From: B8-G4 sp033720735
Lineage (GTDB): Bacteria > Bacteroidota > Bacteroidia > Chitinophagales > Saprospiraceae
Length of the DNA: 6,366 nucleotides
Direction of reading: 5' to 3'
Assembly: GCA_033720735.1 (NCBI GenBank)
Contig: JAWWBX010000256.1
Span: forward strand, 1-6,366
Position 1 is the stretch's first letter, and every line of letters starts with the position of its first letter. Below the pieces are notes generated by a model that saw only the letters and a program-made list of their open reading frames with translations, did no database searches and had not been told where the DNA came from. This document shows positions 1 to 6,366 of the stretch, in pieces. The translations under genes were made by a program, and so were the position numbers.

Positions 1-272
1 CCTCCGGATGCCATGACATCCACCCACACGGTTCCGGTATAGCAGAAGAGTTTGTCAAGGTCCGAGTCATACACCAATAGTCCGGTGGCGGGACTGCCAA
101 TAGCCAAGCGCTGGCCTGTAGACAGGCGCGGCAACAGGAACCCTTTTGTGGTGCTTTTAACATCCAGGATCGCAGAGCCATGCGGACTGGAATTGTCTTC
201 ATTGATTGCGACTCCCTGGGCATACAAGCCGATTGCGCATACCAGGACGAGTGTTGTAATAACAAGTTTCAT
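1..272 (-). CDS. Secreted fibre-like protein, N-terminal part (paralog of the neighbouring S74 fibre gene); runs off the window
   Basis: The start of a gene read leftward from ATG at 272-270; 90 full codons are visible and the 3' part lies outside the window, so this is an edge truncation, not a broken gene. Residues 1-19 form a signal peptide (basic MK, hydrophobic run, cleavage probably before the Q of YAQG). The mature part carries the module KSTTKGFLLPRLSTGQR, then PATGLLVYDSDL and WVDVM. After the 'AQG' cleavage region it matches the upstream 881-residue protein at 47 of 71 positions without gaps, so the two are tandem paralogs. In the neighbour this module precedes a long repeat array and an S74 chaperone domain; the same architecture is expected here but cannot be seen. 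The start is chosen because it gives a clean signal peptide aligned with the paralog. No Shine-Dalgarno site is obvious, as is usual in Bacteroidota. The function is inferred only: an exported fibre or adhesin-like protein. Confidence 0.85.
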   Translation of the reverse strand, partial: MKLVITTLVLVCAIGLYAQGVAINEDNSSPHGSAILDVKSTTKGFLLPRLSTGQRLAIGSPATGLLVYDSDLDKLFCYTGTVWVDVMASG

Positions 273-384
273 CGCTCTGCATTTATATTCAAAGTATGGT
301 CCTTTCGTGGCGGAACCAATGACTGTTGTACGACCGGTACTGCGGGTTTCTGGAATGGATCAGGAAACCAAACCGCCAGCATGC
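273..384 (-). other. Intergenic gap between the two fibre paralogs
   Basis: These 112 bases separate the stop of the 881-residue fibre gene (385) from the start of its paralog (272). They contain a weak hairpin at 345-369 and, read on the minus strand, the element ATACTTTGA (297-289) followed by an AT-rich ATATAAAT just before the start codon. ATACTTTG resembles the Bacteroidota -7 box TAnnTTTG but is not a perfect match. No small ORF or RNA gene is convincing here. The paralog could be co-transcribed with the upstream gene or have its own promoter. Confidence 0.5.
345..369 (-). terminator. Weak hairpin 15 bases after the fibre gene stop, possible terminator or processing site
   Basis: GGTTTC (345-350) pairs with GAAACC (364-369) around a 13-base loop, extendable by two pairs across a one-base bulge. 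It lies in the right place after the stop at 385. There is no T-run on the downstream side, so it does not look like a classical intrinsic terminator. A chance inverted repeat is a fair alternative. Confidence 0.2.
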
Positions 385-3030
385 TCATTGATCCCGGAGC
401 CCTTCGAGCTCCGATCTCATTTGACGGATTAGTTCCGCCTGCGACTGGGAAAGCCGGACGAGTTGATCAATTTGCGCCTGCTGTTCCTGTACCGCTTTCA
501 CCAGGGGAACCACAAATTCGCTGTACCGCAGGCCATAGAAGTCCTTGTCGTTTTTAGGGGAGTCGATAGCACTAAAATCAAAGCCAATCGCATTGGCGGC
601 AGTCTCCACTTCCTGGGCAATGAAACCTGCGTAGCGGATGTGCTCCTTATCAGATTTTAACTCTTGTACAGAACTGTCGCGTGGGCCATAGTGCCCGGTC
701 CACCAATCGTCTATGGCCTGTAGGTCAATCTGATAGGTGACCGGCCTTAGTCTGGAGACAAAATCGAGCCCCTTGACGTCCTCCTGCACATTGCGTTTGA
801 AGCGGGCATCGCTGAGATTGGTCCAGCCTACGTAGCCACCAATACTGGTCGTTAAGCTATGCCCGATACGCACCTGATCTGAAGCTGTACAGCCCGAACT
901 GTATCCAATTGCGGTAGAATAGTTGTAGTTGCTACCTGAGATAAATGACAGATTGCCCACGGCAGTATTGTAATTACCCGAGGAGTTATTGACCAGTGCT
1001 CCATTTCCAACAGCGGTGTTTCCACTCCCCGTTGAATTGTTCAATAGAGCCTGACGGCCAAAAGCACAATTATAATTTCCGGTAGTATTGCTTTGAAGTG
1101 ACCGATCTCCTGCAGAAGTATTATCGTGCCCTGTTGTATTGGCCTCAAGAGACGAGCTTCCCACTGCAGTATTCTCATATCCCGTTGTAGTACTCAATAG
1201 GGCCTGATGTCCAATAGCAGTATTGCGGGACCCTGTGGTGTTGGAATACAGGGAATGCACTCCGTTTGACGTATTGGAATGACCGGATGTATTGGAGTAC
1301 ATTGACTTATAGCCACTCGCGGTGTTGGAGTATCCTGTTGTATTGAGGTAGAGTGCCCACACACCACCGGCTGTGTTCTCATAACCAGCAGTATTGCTGT
1401 ACAGGGCTTTGTTCCCAACGGCGGTGTTGTTATGTCCGGTTGTGCTCAGGTATAACGCCTGGGAACCACAGGCCGTATTTGATGTTCCGGTAGTATTGTT
1501 GTAAAGCGCAGAGTTTCCGATGGCACTGTTTGAATGTCCTGTGGTGTTGTAGTACAGGGACTCAAATCCATAAGCGGTATTACCATTGCCAGTTGTATTA
1601 CTGTGCAGAGACTCAACGCCACCGGCGGTATTAAAATTCCCTGTCGAATTATTGTACAGGGCCTGGTAGCCGGTTGCCGTATTGCCATTTCCGGTAGAAT
1701 TACTGTACAGCGATTCAACGCCGTTGGCTGTGTTATAAAATCCTGCCGTGTTGCTGTATAGTGCGTAGTAGCCGGTTGCGGTATTATACGTCCCGTATGT
1801 GTTGTTTTTCAGGGCATGTGCGCCCAGTGCACTGTTCTTGTCTCCCGTGGTATTGCCATTGAGAGCAAGGTGTCCCATCGCAAGGTTTGAATTTCCCGTG
1901 GTATTGCTGTAAAGAGACCCGTATCCCACGGCTGTATTCTGGAACCCGGTCGTGTTGCTGTACATCGATTGTACTCCAAGTGCGGTGTTCCAGCTCCCAT
2001 TGCCCGTAAACAGTGCTTCGAAGCCAGCAGCGGTGTTCGAATGCCCCGTGGTGTTGCCCTTGAGCGCATTAGCTCCGACGGCCGTATTCTTGATGCCGGC
2101 TGAATTACTGTACAGCGCCTGATAACCTGTGGCGGTATTGTCTTCCCCGGTGGAGTTGCTCACCAGCGCAAAAGTGCCACTCCCCGTGTTCCGGTCCCCT
2201 GACGTATTGTTGAACAAGGCGTAGTGCCCGTTTGCCGTGTTGGAGATCCCGTTAGTATTATTCTTCAGGGCCTGCGAACCATGTGCGGCATTCCACTTTC
2301 CCGTCGTATTCTGGGACATCGCGAAATACCCGGTGGCCGTATTCTGCTCTCCCGTGGTATTGTTGTGCAGGGCCCACATGCCATGTGCACTGTTCTGGTC
2401 TCCCAGTGTATTGCTATGCAGTGCCTGGTAACCAGTTGCGGTATTGTGGCTGCCACCCGTATTGCTGAAGAGTGCGTGATAGCCGGTGGCCGTATTGTAG
2501 ATCCCGGTGGTGTTGGAAACTCCACTGCTGTCACCGACAAACACGTTGTGGTTATCTGTCCCGTTGTCGACACTTCCTGCGCCCGCCCCGATGAACACTG
2601 ACCCTCCCGAATTTTTCGGCACCAGGCTCTTCCCATCCATCACCCATCGCTCGGTACCGGCCAGGTCAAACCGGATGATGTCCTCATCGGCACTTTCTTC
2701 CACCTGGATCCCGGTATCAGCGTCTGCATCCATGATCATCGCTGAAACACCTCCTGGCACCATGACATCCACCCACGTACCTCCGGCATAGCAGAACAGT
2801 GTATTGAGATCCGAATCGTACACGAGAAGACCTGTTGCCGGGGCTGTGATGGCATTACGCTGTGCAGTAGCCATGCGAGGCAGTAGCAACCCCTTCGTCG
2901 TACTCTTGATCTCAAGCATGGCAGAGGCATCGGGTGGGGATCCGTCTTGATTGACGGCGATGCCCTGGGCCTCAACGCAATAATACATACCGCACAGAAT
3001 GAGAAAAAAGATCAGATACTTCATGTGCAT
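385..3030 (-). CDS. Secreted repeat fibre protein with C-terminal peptidase S74 (endosialidase-type chaperone) domain
   Basis: 881 residues. Residues 1-21 are a signal peptide (hydrophobic YLIFFLILCGMYY, cleavage likely at VEA|QG); no lipobox precedes either cysteine. Residues 42-93 hold the module IKSTTKGLLLPR…PATGLLVYDSDL…WVDVM, followed by a linker with IQVEESADEDIIRFDLAG (108-125). Residues 162-704 are 32 tandem units of about 17 residues, type NTAxGYxALYSNTTGxx. Residues 738-845 match peptidase S74: SDARFKRNV with Ser740 and Lys745, then RLRPVTYQI, AGFIAQEV and LRYSEFVVPLVKAVQE. Residues 845-880 look like a coiled coil. In phage tail spikes this domain trimerises and folds the upstream fibre, then cuts itself off before the Ser; by analogy a 142-residue piece would be released here. 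Such 'tail fiber domain' proteins are common in Bacteroidota genomes and do not imply a prophage; no phage genes are in view. M1 at 3030 or M3 at 3024 could be the start; M3 fits the paralog better. There is no type IX sorting domain or membrane anchor. The role as adhesin or surface fibre is inferred. Confidence 0.9.
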   Translation of the reverse strand: MHMKYLIFFLILCGMYYCVEAQGIAVNQDGSPPDASAMLEIKSTTKGLLLPRMATAQRNAITAPATGLLVYDSDLNTLFCYAGGTWVDVMVPGGVSAMIMDADADTGIQVEESADEDIIRFDLAGTERWVMDGKSLVPKNSGGSVFIGAGAGSVDNGTDNHNVFVGDSSGVSNTTGIYNTATGYHALFSNTGGSHNTATGYQALHSNTLGDQNSAHGMWALHNNTTGEQNTATGYFAMSQNTTGKWNAAHGSQALKNNTNGISNTANGHYALFNNTSGDRNTGSGTFALVSNSTGEDNTATGYQALYSNSAGIKNTAVGANALKGNTTGHSNTAAGFEALFTGNGSWNTALGVQSMYSNTTGFQNTAVGYGSLYSNTTGNSNLAMGHLALNGNTTGDKNSALGAHALKNNTYGTYNTATGYYALYSNTAGFYNTANGVESLYSNSTGNGNTATGYQALYNNSTGNFNTAGGVESLHSNTTGNGNTAYGFESLYYNTTGHSNSAIGNSALYNNTTGTSNTACGSQALYLSTTGHNNTAVGNKALYSNTAGYENTAGGVWALYLNTTGYSNTASGYKSMYSNTSGHSNTSNGVHSLYSNTTGSRNTAIGHQALLSTTTGYENTAVGSSSLEANTTGHDNTSAGDRSLQSNTTGNYNCAFGRQALLNNSTGSGNTAVGNGALVNNSSGNYNTAVGNLSFISGSNYNYSTAIGYSSGCTASDQVRIGHSLTTSIGGYVGWTNLSDARFKRNVQEDVKGLDFVSRLRPVTYQIDLQAIDDWWTGHYGPRDSSVQELKSDKEHIRYAGFIAQEVETAANAIGFDFSAIDSPKNDKDFYGLRYSEFVVPLVKAVQEQQAQIDQLVRLSQSQAELIRQMRSELEGLRDQ
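496..819 (-). other. Peptidase S74 / intramolecular chaperone domain with Ser-Lys pair
   Basis: This encodes residues 738-845 of the fibre protein. The Ser of the SDARFK motif is the AGC codon at 813-811 and the Lys is the AAA codon at 798-796, giving the Ser+5=Lys spacing described for the self-cleaving chaperone of phage endosialidases. The hallmark AGFIAQEV and Y-EFVVPLVKAVQE segments follow in the usual order, so the domain looks complete and active. Self-cleavage itself is inferred from the family. Confidence 0.85.
919..2547 (-). repeat. Tandem array of 32 coding units, 51 bp (17 residues) each
   Basis: The array encodes residues 162-704 of the fibre protein. Every unit begins with Asn at position 1 and has Gly at position 5; position 12 is usually Asn and position 15 is Gly in 30 of the 32 units, giving the consensus NTAxGxxALYSNTTGxx. 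Thirty-one units are exactly 17 residues; the unit at residues 332-347 (2037-1990) has 16. The last unit (688-704) keeps the front half but has lost the NTTG half. The regular Asn/Gly ladders and small hydrophobics suggest a beta-solenoid or beta-roll, loosely like YadA head repeats but with a longer period; the fold is inferred. Copies differ strongly at synonymous sites, so the array is not a recent expansion. Confidence 0.92.
2750..3024 (-). repeat. Paralogous N-terminal module, second copy of the sequence at 1-272
   Basis: The 5' end of the 881-residue gene aligns with the 5' end of the downstream gene (1-272) at protein level with 47 of 71 identities after the signal peptide. Blocks are also recognisable in the DNA, for example CATGACATCCACCCAC on the plus strand at both places. 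The spacing is constant apart from one codon in the signal peptide. This marks a gene duplication in tandem, both copies in the same direction. Confidence 0.85.
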
Positions 3031-3058
3031 GATGATTGGAATGATATGCTACAGTCAA

Positions 3059-3086
3059 TGTATACGGGTACGCAGCAGCCGGTCAA
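3059..3086 (-). promoter_or_regulatory. Possible promoter of the S74 fibre gene
   Basis: On the minus strand TTGACC (3086-3081) and TATACA (3064-3059) lie 16 bases apart, a fair match to a general -35/-10 pair, 28 bases before the ATG at 3030. An overlapping reading, ATACATTGA (3063-3055), is close to the motif upstream of the paralog and loosely resembles the Bacteroidota -7 box TAnnTTTG. It sits in the only gap between the kinase and fibre genes. Sequence match alone is weak evidence. Confidence 0.3.
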
Positions 3087-3136
3087 GCATCATTGTATAA
3101 AGGGTGCGGGAGGTTTCAGGAAAGGTAGGATGGTGG

Positions 3137-6100
3137 CTATTTGTCCGGGAGGATCACCTCCACTCGTGTACCGGCTGCCTCTCCCCGATCATTGACCAGG
3201 TCAATGATCCGGATCATGTCTTCTTTGAGGTAGTTCTGATGCAGCAGCTTCACGCGGTCCGTGGTCAGTTTCATTCCCTTGGATTCGTGCGGGTCACGGC
3301 TTTGCAATTTCATCTGCTGCGCGGCGCGGCGGCCTATGCCATTATCCTGGACGATACACTTCAAATGGCCGTTCTCCGGATAGATCTGAATGAGCAGGTG
3401 GCCGCGATCCTCTTTGTGCATCAGTCCGTGCCAAATGGCATTCTCTACAAAAGGCTGAAGAATGAGCGGCGGGATCATGACTTCCTCCAGGTCAATTTCA
3501 TCATCGGTCTGGATCTCGAATTCAAACTTGTGATCGAACCGCATGGCTTCCAGGTCGAGGTACAGACGCAAGGCCTCCAACTCCCGGTCAAGCGGAATGC
3601 TCAGATCTCTCGAGTTGTCGAGGATCAGTCTCACGAGTTTGGAAAACTTGGTCAGATAAAGGGATGCCTCCGCCTGTTTGTTCTTGAGGATATACCAGTT
3701 GATGGAGTTGAGCGAGTTGAATATGAAGTGCGGATTCATCTGGGCTTGCAGTGCTGTCAACTTGGACTCGGCGATCTCCTTCTGCACACCGAGCAGCACC
3801 CGCTCTTTCCGCTCCGCTTCCTCTCTGCGCCGGACCCGGTTTTGTAAAAAGCGGTATGCAGCCGTCGCAGCTGCTGCTATGACAACAAGCAGTGCAATCC
3901 GGAACCACCACCGCTGATGAAGGAGAGGTGTCACCTCAATACGGAGCGACTTGTACTGACTGCTCTGGCCACCATAGGCATTGATCGCCTTCAACTCCAG
4001 GGTGTAGTCGCCAGCACGCAGATTGTTGAGGCTGATATAGCGCTGCTCGCCCGGTCTGCGCCAGGTATCGTCAAGGCCGCGGACACGGTATTGAAAATCC
4101 GTTGTGGCCGGCTCATTGAAGTTGATGGCATCAAACTCGATGACGACCTCTCTTTCGTGCGGGGCCAGGGTGATATGGCCGATGCGGTCAGCGACCTGGT
4201 CAAACTGCTCATGACGATTGGCAATATTAATAGCGGTGATATATGGCCTGGGGGCAACCCCGCGCTCACTTAATTCATCCGCATTGAAGAACATGATGTG
4301 CCGATTGCGTCCGTTGACAATCGCACCATTGGGCAACTCGGTGATCGAACTGCGCTGGACCACCCCCATTTCCGGGTACGACGAAAACTGGCCGGTGGCC
4401 GGGTCGAGACTCAGAGTTCCGGCTTCTGTGTTGAGCCAAATCAGCCCGTCCCTGGCTGCAGCCAGGGCATAGATCATATTGGTGCCGCCGCCCATCTCGT
4501 TAAAATGCGCGATCGCTGAATCCGTATCCTGCGAAACCAACTCAAACAACCCCTGGCCAAACGTCCCGATCCAGAATTGGCCCGCAGATGATCGGACGAT
4601 TTCCCTGACATGCACGTCCGGGATGATCACCCGGGCGTTTCCATCCGCTGCAGGATGATCAAGGTGCAGGAGCCCGCTGTTGGTACCAATCCACAATGCC
4701 GGTCCATCGCAATGGAGGTCGTTGATGGCCCTGCCGGGGAGGACCCTCTCATGGATGTGCGGATGCCCCGGGCTGCGTCGGATTCCAAACAACCCTTCCG
4801 TCATGGAAGCAAACCATATGGTGCTGTCGCAGACGCATACCGTGGTGATATCATCCCATCTGTGCTCCGCCCGATCTGGTCTTACCCTGCCAATCATCTC
4901 AAGACCAGGGTCAAAATAGAGCAGACCCGAGTCGGTGGCCATGTAGATACGGGTGTCCGGGTGTTGCGCCAGATCACGGTAGTAAACATCAGTTCCAGTC
5001 ACGGGATCGACATGGAAGCGAAACGCGCGTACGTGTTGGCTCTCAAAGTCGATGTGCAACAGTCCGGCGCCAAACAAGGTACCCACATAGAGCGCGTTCC
5101 TGTCACCATCGGGCAGGTACGCCCGATTCCAATTATTTCCCGGCAAATGACTGAGGCTGATGTGTTGGAACACCGGAGATTCCTGCGTCGCCCTCAGCAA
5201 GGGGCCGGACGATCCGATCCAGATGTTGCCAGTCTCATCTCTGAGGAAGAAACGGGCACCCGGGGCAAGGCCCGGGTCATCGTTGATGCGATGCCACGTC
5301 AAGGTGTGGGTATCTAAAATGATGAGCCCGTCAAAAAGCGTGGTCAGGATCAGCTGATCCTTTCCATAAGGCTTGATGTCTGTCACCTGCCAGATCTCGC
5401 CCGGTTGATCATTCTTTCTCTTGAGGACCAACTCCTTGAACGATGGTCCGGAAGGATCGATGCGCACGATACCGGTGACTGAGCCGGACCATACGACGCC
5501 CTCTTCATCTACAAACACCGGCACCGGGCTGGGCACATAGGGCCGGTCGAAGGCCCGGAACCTGATCAACTCAAAATGTGCTTTCTGCTTGTCGAAACGA
5601 TAAACACCAAACGGGGCTCCAATCCACAGGATCGACGGATCCCGCCCTTGTGCGATATGCCCCAGATAGTTGCTTCTTCTTCGACTCTCCTGATCCGCCG
5701 GAGGATAGAAACGTTGTACGGTGCCGTTCCGCCAGTCAAGACGACTGAGGCAAAAGTCATCACTTCCAACCCAGACGATCCCATCCCCTGCATCCAGAAT
5801 GCCCCCGATAATGTTGCCTCCCAGCGAATTACTGTCGTCAAAGACTTGTCGCCAGCTCTGAAACTGGTAGGTCTCCAGGTCAAGACGACTGATGCCTCCC
5901 GCATTGGTACCGATCCATAGCGCGTTGTCATGTCCTTGATACACATATTCGGGTCGGCCGTATGTCAAAGACATGGGGTCTGCGGCGTCGTGGCTGTACC
6001 TCATCAGATCGAGGCCATTGAATCGATAGAGACCGTCATATTTGCCAAACCAGAGAAATCCACTGTCGTCCTCTACAGCACTGTAAAAGTGCATGGTCTC

Positions 6101-6274
6101 GTCACCGATAATGACGGGCTTGAACCTGATCGAAGTCTCCTGCGCGGAGACATTGGTCTGGAGCCCAAGGCACAGGATAGACGCGACCTCAAGGCACCGG
6201 GCGATTCTGGTCAGCCACCACCGTACCGGGCAAGACAACGGCATGTGCATCTGGTATGGTCTGTTGCCCCGCAT
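3137..6274 (-). CDS. Membrane sensor histidine kinase, two-component propeller + Y_Y_Y + LytS/YehU-type kinase
   Basis: 1045 residues, a transmembrane sensor that would autophosphorylate a His and pass phosphate to a response regulator. A signal peptide ends near residue 44 (VSA|QE). Residues about 60-665 hold 14 Reg_prop-like blades, e.g. FLWFGKYDGLYRFN (73), ALWIGTNAGGISRLD (118), ILWIGAPFGVYRFD (215), ALWIGTNSGLLHLD (526) and QFWIGTFGQGLFEL (566), which suits two seven-bladed propellers. A Y_Y_Y domain follows at about 705-783 (FQYRVRGLDDTW, LRAGDYTLELKAIN). One membrane helix lies at 790-810, then a charged coiled coil at 811-840. The His_kinase box is QMNPHFIFNSLNSIN with phospho-acceptor His849; the ATPase part has FVENAIWHG (Asn945) and DNGIG (977-981). 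No receiver or DNA-binding domain follows, unlike hybrid HTCS proteins, so a partner regulator, typically LytTR-type, is expected; none is in view. The start could instead be M9 (6250) or M11 (6244), which give a shorter signal peptide. A stop codon lies just upstream in frame. The ligand is unknown; related propeller sensors often read glycans. Confidence 0.93.
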   Translation of the reverse strand: MRGNRPYQMHMPLSCPVRWWLTRIARCLEVASILCLGLQTNVSAQETSIRFKPVIIGDETMHFYSAVEDDSGFLWFGKYDGLYRFNGLDLMRYSHDAADPMSLTYGRPEYVYQGHDNALWIGTNAGGISRLDLETYQFQSWRQVFDDSNSLGGNIIGGILDAGDGIVWVGSDDFCLSRLDWRNGTVQRFYPPADQESRRRSNYLGHIAQGRDPSILWIGAPFGVYRFDKQKAHFELIRFRAFDRPYVPSPVPVFVDEEGVVWSGSVTGIVRIDPSGPSFKELVLKRKNDQPGEIWQVTDIKPYGKDQLILTTLFDGLIILDTHTLTWHRINDDPGLAPGARFFLRDETGNIWIGSSGPLLRATQESPVFQHISLSHLPGNNWNRAYLPDGDRNALYVGTLFGAGLLHIDFESQHVRAFRFHVDPVTGTDVYYRDLAQHPDTRIYMATDSGLLYFDPGLEMIGRVRPDRAEHRWDDITTVCVCDSTIWFASMTEGLFGIRRSPGHPHIHERVLPGRAINDLHCDGPALWIGTNSGLLHLDHPAADGNARVIIPDVHVREIVRSSAGQFWIGTFGQGLFELVSQDTDSAIAHFNEMGGGTNMIYALAAARDGLIWLNTEAGTLSLDPATGQFSSYPEMGVVQRSSITELPNGAIVNGRNRHIMFFNADELSERGVAPRPYITAINIANRHEQFDQVADRIGHITLAPHEREVVIEFDAINFNEPATTDFQYRVRGLDDTWRRPGEQRYISLNNLRAGDYTLELKAINAYGGQSSQYKSLRIEVTPLLHQRWWFRIALLVVIAAAATAAYRFLQNRVRRREEAERKERVLLGVQKEIAESKLTALQAQMNPHFIFNSLNSINWYILKNKQAEASLYLTKFSKLVRLILDNSRDLSIPLDRELEALRLYLDLEAMRFDHKFEFEIQTDDEIDLEEVMIPPLILQPFVENAIWHGLMHKEDRGHLLIQIYPENGHLKCIVQDNGIGRRAAQQMKLQSRDPHESKGMKLTTDRVKLLHQNYLKEDMIRIIDLVNDRGEAAGTRVEVILPDK

Positions 6275-6366
6275 CGTTCAGAGCATTGGCGCGTGATTTG
6301 TCTCATTCCTGCTGCATCGCCTCCCTGACCGCACCCCGTCGCCTTCTTGAAACCTCGGCCTGCGAA
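6275..6366 (-). other. Upstream stretch of the kinase gene; possible tail of another gene
   Basis: These 92 bases precede the kinase start. An in-frame TGA at 6280-6278 blocks extension of the kinase. One other minus-strand frame is open from the window edge to a TGA at 6305-6303 and would end in SRRRRGAVREAMQQE, a plausible protein C-terminus about 28 bases before the kinase start. With about 20 codons visible this cannot be confirmed as a gene, and the other frames are also open for some distance. No clear promoter or ribosome binding site is seen. Confidence 0.25.

Noticed and set aside
1..272. Pseudogene remnant of the fibre gene
   Set aside because: The frame is intact from start codon to the window edge with conserved residues throughout; it is cut only by the window boundary.
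919..2547. CRISPR array or non-coding satellite as an explanation for the regular repeats
   Set aside because: There are no identical repeats separated by unique spacers; units are contiguous, degenerate in DNA and conserved as protein in one continuous frame.
1194..2636. Several open frames on both strands within the repeat array, with repetitive cysteine- or proline-containing translations
   Set aside because: The 51-bp period is a multiple of three, so any frame lacking a stop in the unit stays open and looks repetitive. They are by-products of the array, not genes.
385..3030. Prophage tail-fibre gene
   Set aside because: The S74 domain is phage-like, but there is a signal peptide, a Bacteroidota secreted-protein module, a paralog and a sensor kinase alongside, with no phage structural or lysis genes in view.
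3145..3162. GGAGGTGATCC on the minus strand near the kinase stop, a perfect Shine-Dalgarno-like and 16S-tail-complementary string, also able to form GGAGG-TGAT-CCTCC hairpin
   Set aside because: It encodes the conserved C-terminal VEVILP of the kinase, no start codon follows at a suitable distance, and no T-run follows the hairpin. It is probably chance.
3104..3847. Long plus-strand open frame of 247 codons opposite the kinase domain
   Set aside because: It lies wholly antisense to well-conserved kinase motifs (PHFIFNSLNS, FVENAIWHG, DNGIG) and its translation has no recognisable features. It is a shadow of the real gene.
4610..5317. Plus-strand open frame of 235 codons opposite the propeller region
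   Set aside because: Antisense to the Reg_prop blades; no signal, domain or repeated logic of its own.

Overview
The window reads as a piece of a Bacteroidota chromosome, most like the Saprospiria/Chitinophagia side of the phylum. This is inferred from protein style: a Reg_prop/Y_Y_Y/LytS-type sensor kinase, secreted proteins with signal peptides ending in 'AQ', a 'KSTTKG-LLPR-…-PATGLLVYDSD' N-terminal module, an 'IQVEESADEDIIRFD' linker, and no clear Shine-Dalgarno sites. There is no rRNA, tRNA, CRISPR array or insertion sequence. All supported genes lie on the minus strand, so transcription runs from high to low coordinates.

Layout in transcription order. 6366-6275 is a short upstream stretch that may hold the last codons of another gene. 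6274-3137 encodes a 1045-residue membrane sensor histidine kinase with two probable seven-bladed propellers, a Y_Y_Y domain, one transmembrane helix and a LytS/YehU-type kinase core. 3136-3031 is a 106-base gap with a promoter-like element. 3030-385 encodes an 881-residue secreted fibre-like protein: signal peptide, N-terminal module, 32 tandem units of 17 residues, and a C-terminal peptidase S74 (intramolecular chaperone of endosialidase) domain with an intact Ser/Lys pair. 384-273 is a 112-base gap with a weak hairpin. 272-1 is the start of a second, paralogous fibre protein that runs off the window.

Working together (inference): the kinase would sense a periplasmic or extracellular ligand and signal to a response regulator not seen here. 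The two fibre proteins look like exported, probably trimeric, self-processing surface or secreted fibres, perhaps adhesins. Whether the kinase controls them is unproven; shared strand and adjacency are the only link. The most distinctive part is the combination of a long, strictly phased 17-residue array with an autoproteolytic S74 domain in a signal-peptide-bearing cellular protein, present as tandem paralogs.
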